Below, piece by piece: positions 15,246 to 20,184 of a DNA stretch of 20,184 bases; within the stretch, counting starts at the first letter, position 1, and the number at the start of each line of letters is the position of its first letter. Both the position numbers and the translations under genes were made by a program. Source of the DNA: Kiritimatiellia bacterium (lineage in GTDB: Bacteria > Verrucomicrobiota > Kiritimatiellia > RFP12 > UBA1067); NCBI GenBank assembly GCA_024405335.1, contig JAKSOX010000010.1, positions 1 through 20,184 of the forward strand. The letters run 5' to 3'. The notes beneath the pieces are model-generated. The model was not told the DNA's origin, did no database searches, and saw only the letters and a program-made list of their open reading frames with translations.

Positions 15246-16064
15246 ATGGATGCGTGCAAAATGGCGGCCGTTTTGGCCGCGGCGTGCGCGGGCGCGGGTG
15301 CGTCCGCCGATGACGACGGTTTCCACGTTTCTGGATGCGGGTCGTTCGACGTGTCGAGCGGCTACGTCCTCTACGGCGCGAGATACGACGACGAACCGTG
15401 CGGTTGGACGTACGGCGAGGTCGAACTCGGCTACGGTTCGTGGGGATCGATCGGGGTGGGGCTTTGGCAGAATTCCGACCTGACGACGCGGCGCAAGGAC
15501 GAGATGCGGAGGATGAACGAATGGGACTGGTCGGCGTTCTGCCGCAGCGGCGTCGACGTCGCGGACGGTTGGCGGTGCGCGTTGGAGGCCGGGCACTTCT
15601 GGTACGTCTACCACGGCATCAAACCGGTCTGGCGGGACGCCTACAAGACGTCGGCGGGTTTGTACGCGATCACGGCGCTGGAAAATCCGTTCGCGACGCC
15701 TTACTTCGAGTGTTACTACGATTACCGAATATGCCGCGGCGCGTTTCTGCAAGGCGGATTGCGGCATGCGTTCGATTTGCCGTTCGGCCTGACGTTGACG
15801 CCGGATTTCACGGTGGGCGGCGGTTCGCGGAACTACAACGCCTGCATGTATCCGCCCTACGACGGCTCGGCGGGCGGCGGCGTCTCGTACGTGCAGCTGG
15901 CGGGGACGCTCGCGTATTGGTTCAACGACCATTTCGGAATCCACCTGAAGGTCGCCTACGCGGTGCTGACGGACGACTACATCCGCCATGCCGTGGACGA
16001 AGACGGTGGCTGCTTGGCCACCGACTTCGTCTGGGGAATGGTGGGCGTGGACGTGGCGTTCTGA
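15246..16064 (+). CDS. Small cysteine-rich outer-membrane beta-barrel-like protein under TPP riboswitch control
   Basis: The 272-residue product has a signal peptide of about 21 residues (MDACKMAAVLAAACAGAGASA, cleaved before DDD). The mature part is rich in Gly, Tyr, Trp and alternating polar/hydrophobic segments such as WTYGEVELGYGSWGSIGVGLWQ, and ends in VGVDVAF. A terminal Phe and alternating strand form the usual signal for insertion by the BAM machine. About 10-12 strands are plausible but not counted reliably. Eight cysteines (31, 52, 99, 111, 156, 163, 200, 256) are unusual for an outer-membrane protein and could form disulfides. I recognise no family: it lacks a TonB box or plug and is far shorter than TonB-dependent receptors. 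The riboswitch just upstream and the PnuT-like gene 13 bases downstream suggest a channel or binding protein for thiamine or its precursors. The start is fixed by the riboswitch-embedded Shine-Dalgarno. Confidence 0.75.
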   Translation: MDACKMAAVLAAACAGAGASADDDGFHVSGCGSFDVSSGYVLYGARYDDEPCGWTYGEVELGYGSWGSIGVGLWQNSDLTTRRKDEMRRMNEWDWSAFCRSGVDVADGWRCALEAGHFWYVYHGIKPVWRDAYKTSAGLYAITALENPFATPYFECYYDYRICRGAFLQGGLRHAFDLPFGLTLTPDFTVGGGSRNYNACMYPPYDGSAGGGVSYVQLAGTLAYWFNDHFGIHLKVAYAVLTDDYIRHAVDEDGGCLATDFVWGMVGVDVAF

Positions 16065-16077
16065 AGGTGGACGGACG

Positions 16078-16755
16078 ATGAAAATCAGATGGTTTCCGGT
16101 TTGGGCTACCGCGAGCGTGCTGGCGATCGCGGGCATTTCGCTCGCGTGGTGGGACGCGAACGACGTGTTCCATTCATCGTTGGCGCTGGCGGCGGCGGCG
16201 ACAGGCATGATGTACACGATGCTCGCGGGGCGAGGCAAAATCGCGTGCTACGCGTTCGGGCTCGTCAACGCGCCGCTTTACGCCTATCTTTCCTGGCGAT
16301 GGGGATACTACGGCGACATGGCGCTCAACCTCTATTATTTCGCCATGATGGTTCCGGGCATCGTCTGCTGGCGGCGGAACCGGGCGTCGGACGGGTCGGG
16401 CGAAGTCGTCCGGACGAGATTGTCGGGACGCGAACGGGCGGTCTGGGGGGCGGCGCTCGTTTTGGCGGCGCTCGTCCTCTTCTGGATTTTGGACTCGGTC
16501 GGCGGGAATCGCCCGCTCTGCGACGCGCTGACGAACGCGCTTTCGGTCGCCGCGATGGTCCTTACGGTGAAACGCTGCGTCGAGCAGTGGGTGGCGTGGA
16601 TCGCCGTCGACGCGATCGAGGTGTTCATGTGGTGCCGCACGGGGGACGCTTCGATGGCGATTTTGGCGATGTGGGCGCTGTTCCTGGTGGATGGCTGCTA
16701 CCTTTTCCGTCTGTGGGTCGTCGCGATGCGCAAGGCGCCGCCGCCGGCGCGATGA
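16078..16755 (+). CDS. pnuT: PnuC-family transporter, probably PnuT-type thiamine uptake carrier
   Basis: This 225-residue membrane protein has the PnuC family pattern: several short helices, the motif YLSWRWGYYGDMALNLYYF starting at 70 and continuing to about CW98, and VEQWVAWIAVDAIEVFMW (168-185) near the C-terminus. The latter corresponds to the W-x-x-W ligand-side region of PnuC proteins. The family imports unphosphorylated vitamins by facilitated diffusion, which are trapped by a cytoplasmic kinase: PnuC for nicotinamide riboside, PnuX for riboflavin, PnuT for thiamine. TPP-riboswitch control of the operon is the reason for choosing thiamine. A thiamine kinase or pyrophosphokinase is not in the window. 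GAAGGTGG, overlapping the previous stop, is a good Shine-Dalgarno for ATG 16078. The region between its two halves (about 101-120) is basic and probably cytoplasmic. A terminator hairpin follows the stop. Confidence 0.85.
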   Translation: MKIRWFPVWATASVLAIAGISLAWWDANDVFHSSLALAAAATGMMYTMLAGRGKIACYAFGLVNAPLYAYLSWRWGYYGDMALNLYYFAMMVPGIVCWRRNRASDGSGEVVRTRLSGRERAVWGAALVLAALVLFWILDSVGGNRPLCDALTNALSVAAMVLTVKRCVEQWVAWIAVDAIEVFMWCRTGDASMAILAMWALFLVDGCYLFRLWVVAMRKAPPPAR

Positions 16756-16767
16756 AGCGCCTGCGGA

Positions 16768-16795
16768 AAATCGCGTGCCCGGCGGCGCGCGATTT
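16768..16795 (+). terminator. Hairpin terminator after the PnuT-like gene
   Basis: AAATCGCGTGCC (16768-16779) and GGCGCGCGATTT (16784-16795) pair over 12 positions with one G-U pair, around the loop CGGC. Only three Ts follow within the stem end. It closes the TPP operon and ends two bases before the next -10 element. Confidence 0.7.
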
Positions 16796-16803
16796 GCTAT
16801 ACT
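16795..16803 (+). promoter_or_regulatory. Extended -10 promoter (TGC-TATACT) for the beta-galactosidase/esterase gene
   Basis: TATACT (16798-16803) is preceded by TGC at 16795-16797, in the context GATTTGC. The expected -35 position falls inside the terminator stem and has no match. Only eight bases separate the -10 from the ATG at 16812, so the mRNA is probably leaderless or nearly so. Confidence 0.55.
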
Positions 16804-16811
16804 ACGCCGCC

Positions 16812-19433
16812 ATGAAGAAGACAATCCTGTTCGCGGCCGCGGTTTGCGCGGCGTTTCTCGGTTCCGCCGGCGCGCCGGCGCACACGTTCGCCGTCGGCGA
16901 GGGCGCGTTCCTGCTGGACGGCAAGCCGTTCGTCATCCGCTGCGGCGAGATCCACTTCGCGCGCGTCGCGCCCGAATACTGGCGGCACCGTCTGCAGATG
17001 ATCCGCGCGTGCGGGTTCAACGCCGTCTGCGCGTACATGTTCTGGAACTTCCACGAGCAGGAGGAGGGCAAGTTCGACTTCTCTTCGCCCGACAAGGACG
17101 TCGCGCAGTTCTGCCGCCTTGCGCAGGAGGAAGGACTGTGGGTTGTTTTGCGTCCCGGTCCGTACACCTGCGCCGAGTGGGATTTGGGCGGACTCCCGTG
17201 GTGGCTCCTCGCCCGGGACGGCGTCAAGATGCGCACGCGCGATCCCAAGTACCTCGAGCCGGCGAAGCGCTATCTCGCCGAGGTCGGCAAGGTGCTTGCG
17301 CCGCTGCAGGTCACCAAGGGCGGTCCGATTCTGATGGTGCAGGCCGAAAACGAATACGGCAGCTACGGCGACGACAAGGAGTTCATGCGCGCGATGCACG
17401 GCGCGCTCCGCGCGGCCGGCTTCGACGTGCCGCTTTTCGCGTGCAACGGGCGCGGCGTGGTGAAACGCGGGGCTATTCCCGAGCTGCTGCCGATCGTCAA
17501 CTTCGGATCCGGTCCGGAGGCGGCGTTCGCGGAACTCCGCCAGATTTCTCCGAAGGGACCGCTCATGTGCGGCGAGTACTATCCCGCGTGGTTCGACTCG
17601 TGGGGACAGGTCCATCACGTCAAGGACGCGGCGGACTGCCTCAAGGACCTCGAGTGGATGCTGCAGCACAAGGCGAGCTTCTCGATGTACATGGCGCACG
17701 GCGGCACGACCTTCGGCTGGTGGGCTGGCAGCAACGCGCCGTTCGCGCCGGAAGTGTCGAGCTACGACTACGACGCTCCGGTGAGCGAGGCGGGATGGGC
17801 GCACCCCACGAAGTTCGCCGCGCTCCGCGACCTCTTCGCGAAGTACCTGAACGAGGGCGAGACGATTCCCGAACCGCCCGCGGCCATTCCGACGCAGAAG
17901 GGCGAATGCACGATCGTGGCCGAAGTCGCCGACGTGCGGGAGGTCTTCCTGCGCCGCGACAAGATGGCACCGTCGCCGTCGCCGAAGACGTTCGAACAAA
18001 TCGGCCTCGGCTATGGCGTCGCCGGCTACGGCGCGGTTTTGCCGGCGGGCGTCGGCGGCACGCTGAAGGCCGACGTGCGCGACTTGGGCGTCGTTTTCCT
18101 CGACGGCAGGGAAATCGGCTATCTCGACCGGCGCTACGCGAAGGAAGGAATCGAAATCGCCGCGGCGGACAAGCCGCGGCAGCTGGAGATCGTCGTCGAG
18201 CCGATGGGCCGCAACAACTTCGGCGAATACGTCAACACGACGTGGAAGGGCATCGTCGGCGACGTCACGGTCGGCGGCGTCAAGGTGAAGGGCTGGCTGA
18301 CGAACGGACTTCGCTGGGACGACGTGCCGAAGCTCGCGTTCCGCGCGCCGAAGGCGGACGAGCGGATCGGCAAGGGACGGCTCCCGGCGGGCCGCGTCTA
18401 CCGCTTCAAGGCGAAGATGGAGGGCGGCAAGGACACGTTTCTCGACATGACCGAGTTCAAACGCGGCATGGTGTGGCTGAACGGACGCGCGCTCGGGCGC
18501 TACTGGTCGATCGGCCCGACGCAGACGTGCTACGCGCCCGGCTGCTGGATCAAGGACGGCGACAACGAGATCGTCGTCTGGGACGCGGTCGGCGCGAAGC
18601 CGTGGGACGACAAGTTCCGCTGGCTCGACAAGCCGATGCTCGACGTCCTCGTGGGCGACAACGACTACTACGAGAAGCCGCCGCGCGAGGTGCGCGTCGG
18701 ACTCGAGGCGTGGAAGGGCGCGAAGGTCGCGTTTCTCGGCGACTCGATCACCGACCCGTGCCACGTCGGCTGCAAGAAGAACTACTGGAACTTCCTCATC
18801 GACGACCTGAAGCTCGACGCGAAGGTCTACGGCGTCAACGGCGACACGTGGAAGGGCGTCCCCAACCAGGTCAACCGCATCCACGAGGCGATGGCGGACG
18901 ATCTGGACGCGATCTTCATCTTCATGGGGACGAACGACTACATGGGCGGCGTGCCGCTCGGCGAGTTCTTCGAACTGAAGGACGAGGAGACGAACCTCTG
19001 GGGCAAGCGACGCGTGATGAAGCGGCGGCATTTCAGCCGCGACCTCGGCACGTTCAAGGGGCGGATCAACGTGGCGCTCGAAAAGATCAAGACCGAGTTC
19101 CCCGACGCGCAAGTCGTCCTGATGACGCCGATCCACCGCGCGTTCGCGACTTTCGGCGGCGACAACGTGCAACCGCCGGAATGCTTCCCGAACGCGACGG
19201 GGCATTACGTCGACGAATACGTGGAAGCGATCAAAGAGGCGGGGCGCATCTGGTCGTGCCCGGTGATCGACCTTCACGGCGAATCGGGGCTGCTGCCGAT
19301 GAACGACAGCCACGTCAAGTACTTCAACAATTCGCGCACGGACCGGTTGCATCCGAACACGGCGGGCCACCGCCGCCTCGCCGCCGTGATCGAGGCGAAA
19401 CTCAACGCGCTTCCCGCGACGTTCCGAAAATGA
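16812..19433 (+). CDS. Secreted GH35 beta-galactosidase fused to SGNH/GDSL hydrolase
   Basis: The 873-residue protein starts with a signal peptide (1-23, likely cleavage GAPA|HTF). Residues 24-350 are a GH35 TIM barrel: FAVGEGAFLLDGKPFVI, CGEIHFARVAPEYWRHRL, the FWNFHE segment (77-82), RPGPYTCAEWDLGGLPWWL, the acid/base in QAENEYG (E179) and the nucleophile in MCGEYYPAWFDSWG (E255). Beta-sandwich domains follow to about 620, including GRALGRYWSIGPTQTCYAPG, typical of GH35. Residues 630-873 are a complete SGNH esterase domain: FLGDSITD (641-648, nucleophile S645), a block II GVNGDTW (674-680), GTNDY (706-710) and DRLHPNTAGH (844-853, D844 and H847). Family knowledge predicts beta-galactosidase plus carbohydrate deacylase in the periplasm or outside the cell, suited to acylated galactose-containing glycans. 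No Shine-Dalgarno is visible. The start is set by the signal peptide and the very close -10. Bases 19434-19443 then lead straight into the rpsO promoter. Confidence 0.92.
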   Translation: MKKTILFAAAVCAAFLGSAGAPAHTFAVGEGAFLLDGKPFVIRCGEIHFARVAPEYWRHRLQMIRACGFNAVCAYMFWNFHEQEEGKFDFSSPDKDVAQFCRLAQEEGLWVVLRPGPYTCAEWDLGGLPWWLLARDGVKMRTRDPKYLEPAKRYLAEVGKVLAPLQVTKGGPILMVQAENEYGSYGDDKEFMRAMHGALRAAGFDVPLFACNGRGVVKRGAIPELLPIVNFGSGPEAAFAELRQISPKGPLMCGEYYPAWFDSWGQVHHVKDAADCLKDLEWMLQHKASFSMYMAHGGTTFGWWAGSNAPFAPEVSSYDYDAPVSEAGWAHPTKFAALRDLFAKYLNEGETIPEPPAAIPTQKGECTIVAEVADVREVFLRRDKMAPSPSPKTFEQIGLGYGVAGYGAVLPAGVGGTLKADVRDLGVVFLDGREIGYLDRRYAKEGIEIAAADKPRQLEIVVEPMGRNNFGEYVNTTWKGIVGDVTVGGVKVKGWLTNGLRWDDVPKLAFRAPKADERIGKGRLPAGRVYRFKAKMEGGKDTFLDMTEFKRGMVWLNGRALGRYWSIGPTQTCYAPGCWIKDGDNEIVVWDAVGAKPWDDKFRWLDKPMLDVLVGDNDYYEKPPREVRVGLEAWKGAKVAFLGDSITDPCHVGCKKNYWNFLIDDLKLDAKVYGVNGDTWKGVPNQVNRIHEAMADDLDAIFIFMGTNDYMGGVPLGEFFELKDEETNLWGKRRVMKRRHFSRDLGTFKGRINVALEKIKTEFPDAQVVLMTPIHRAFATFGGDNVQPPECFPNATGHYVDEYVEAIKEAGRIWSCPVIDLHGESGLLPMNDSHVKYFNNSRTDRLHPNTAGHRRLAAVIEAKLNALPATFRK

Positions 19434-19443
19434 AAAATAGGGG

Positions 19444-19472
19444 TTGCGCAAACGCGCCGGACGTGGTATCTT
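19444..19472 (+). promoter_or_regulatory. Promoter for rpsO-pnp
   Basis: TTGCGC (19444-19449) and TATCTT (19467-19472) are 17 bases apart, and TGG precedes the -10. A start near 19479 gives a leader of about 125 bases before rpsO, much longer than other leaders in this window. Confidence 0.6.
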
Positions 19473-19484
19473 ATGCGCCCATCT

Positions 19485-19556
19485 GCGACCGACCCAGGAT
19501 ACGTTCCCTCTCGCGGGTACGACTTCTTCTTGTGGGGGAGTGCCTTTGTCGGTCGC
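19485..19556 (+). promoter_or_regulatory. Structured rpsO leader, candidate S15 autoregulatory RNA
   Basis: GCGACCGAC (19485-19493) is perfectly complementary to GTCGGTCGC (19548-19556), forming a 9-base-pair stem that closes a 54-base interior. Inside, TCCCT (from about 19505) can pair with GGGGA in the GGGGGAG run near 19534-19540, so a junction or branched fold is possible. In many phyla S15 binds its own mRNA leader to repress translation, with unrelated leader folds in each lineage. That this leader binds S15 is inference from position and structure only. The stem ends about 50 bases before the rpsO ATG. Confidence 0.5.
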
Positions 19557-19605
19557 GGTAAGCGCAACAAACAACTTGCCAAGACAAAAGGAAAGAGAAA
19601 AGAAA

Positions 19606-19863
19606 ATGATCGACAAAGCCGCAGTTCGTGCCGAGTTCCAGCGCCATGACCGTGACACGGGTTCCTCCGAGGTCCAGATCGCGACGCTCACCAAGAAAAT
19701 CCAGGCGCTCACCGAGCACCTCAAGCAGAACAAGAAAGACCACAGCTCCCGCTACGGCCTGCTCCGCATGGTGAACAACCGCCGCAATCTGCTCGACTAC
19801 CTCAAGCGCGAAGACGAGGCCAAGTACAAGGACCTCATCAAGAAGCTCGGGCTCCGTCGTTAA
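19606..19863 (+). CDS. rpsO: 30S ribosomal protein S15
   Basis: The 85-residue product matches S15 along its whole length: FQRHDRDTGSSEVQIATLT (helix 1 region), LTEHLKQNKKDHSSRYGLLRMV and NNRRNLLDYLKREDEAKY, ending LIKKLGLRR. It binds the 16S rRNA central-domain three-way junction early in 30S assembly. It is a few residues shorter at the N-terminus than the 88-89-residue E. coli protein. An A-rich AAAGGAAAGAGAAAAGAAA tract precedes the ATG and includes the Shine-Dalgarno AAAGGA. An upstream in-frame opening to 19444 has no supporting initiation signal. The next gene is pnp, 38 bases downstream, the same rpsO-pnp order as in many bacteria. Confidence 0.97.
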   Translation: MIDKAAVRAEFQRHDRDTGSSEVQIATLTKKIQALTEHLKQNKKDHSSRYGLLRMVNNRRNLLDYLKREDEAKYKDLIKKLGLRR

Positions 19864-19901
19864 TTTGCCAACGACAACCAGAAAAGAAAGAAAAAACACC
19901 A

Positions 19902-20184
19902 ATGGAAGGTGCAAAGCAGTTCAAGGTCGACATCGCGGGGACGGACCTCGTGATCGAGACCGGTCTCCTGGCGCAGCAAGCCGCCGGAGCCGTCGCCGTT
20001 TCGTACGGCGACAACACCGTCTTCACGGCGGTGACCAACACCGACACGCCCCGGGAAGGAATCGACTTCTTCCCGCTGCAGTGCGAGTACCGCGAGAAGT
20101 TCTACGCCGCCGGCAAGTTCCCGGGCGGCTTCTTCAAGCGCGAGGCCCGTCCGACGAGCAAGGAGATCCTCACGGCGCGCATGT
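19902..20184 (+). CDS. pnp: Polyribonucleotide nucleotidyltransferase (PNPase), 3' partial
   Basis: The ATG at 19902 opens 94 codons that run off the window end. The product, MEGAKQFKVDIAGTDLVIET followed by GLLAQQAAGAVAVSYGDNTV, FFPLQCEYREKFYAAGKFPG and GFFKREARPTSKEILTARM, is the start of the first RNase PH domain of PNPase, with the conserved YREKFYAAGKFPGGFFKREARP segment that lines the RNA path. PNPase degrades RNA phosphorolytically from the 3' end and is part of the degradosome in many bacteria. The Shine-Dalgarno is weak: only an A-rich GAAAAGAAAGAAAAAAC stretch lies upstream. Cotranscription with rpsO is likely since no terminator lies in the 38-base gap. Confidence 0.97.
   Translation, partial: MEGAKQFKVDIAGTDLVIETGLLAQQAAGAVAVSYGDNTVFTAVTNTDTPREGIDFFPLQCEYREKFYAAGKFPGGFFKREARPTSKEILTARM

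Noticed and set aside
16691..19561. 956-codon + strand open frame in another frame across the GH35-SGNH gene.
   Set aside because: Arg/Gly-rich translation with no domain, overlapping a gene with intact active sites.
16797..19733. Very long open frame on the - strand, 978 codons, opposite the GH35-SGNH gene and rpsO region.
   Set aside because: It lies antisense to genes with clear catalytic motifs and to rpsO, and its composition (Arg, His, Val, Asp) is that of a reverse-frame shadow.

Overview
The window is a dense, GC-rich bacterial stretch. All recognisable genes lie on the + strand, and several overlap at ATGA or GTGA junctions. The organism is Gram-negative: there is a probable outer-membrane beta-barrel protein ending in Phe, Sec signal peptides, and a prepilin-like protein with an H-X9-DG motif. 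The H-X9-DG prepilin family, TMTC-like membrane proteins and LamG-like secreted proteins are typical of the Planctomycetes-Verrucomicrobia-Lentisphaerae-Kiritimatiellota group. Together with the sugar kinases and a secreted beta-galactosidase this suggests a carbohydrate-fermenting gut or rumen member, possibly Kiritimatiellota. That placement is inference from gene content only.

Layout. (1) 2-2434: a 5'-partial ABC1/UbiB-type atypical kinase with a long unrecognised C-terminal region. (2) 2599-11106: a promoter and then six closely packed genes: a large secreted LamG-like protein, an H-X9-DG prepilin-like protein, an AMP-forming acyl ligase with a membrane tail, a small polytopic membrane protein, a GT-B-like glycosyltransferase and a TMTC/GT-C-like membrane protein. 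The last four overlap by 4 bases each and look like an envelope or glycoconjugate modification set. (3) 11220-13860: a promoter, a divergent ROK-like sugar kinase, a NahK-like N-acetylhexosamine 1-kinase and a hairpin terminator. (4) 13866-15108: an extended -10 promoter, a 36-codon signal-peptide micro-ORF and KDG kinase (kdgK). (5) 15115-16795: a strong promoter, a TPP riboswitch, a small outer-membrane protein, a PnuC-family (PnuT-like) transporter and a terminator. (6) 16795-19433: an extended -10 promoter and a secreted GH35 beta-galactosidase fused to an SGNH/GDSL esterase. (7) 19444-20184: a promoter, a structured leader, rpsO and the start of pnp.

The most interesting unit is the TPP-riboswitch operon. 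It appears to pair an inner-membrane PnuT-like carrier with a small, cysteine-rich outer-membrane protein where Bacteroidetes use a TonB-dependent receptor, so the latter is a candidate thiamine channel. The riboswitch contains the Shine-Dalgarno sequence in its 3' arm. Other points worth a second look are two secreted-protein ORFs whose -10 elements lie so close to the ATG that the mRNAs should be leaderless, a recurring extended -10 motif, and the GH35-SGNH fusion.

The sugar genes (ROK, NahK, KdgK, GH35-SGNH) suggest use of galactose- or amino-sugar-containing and uronate-containing host or plant glycans. No tRNA, rRNA, CRISPR, insertion sequence or prophage gene was seen, and no gap without a gene exceeds about 290 bases.
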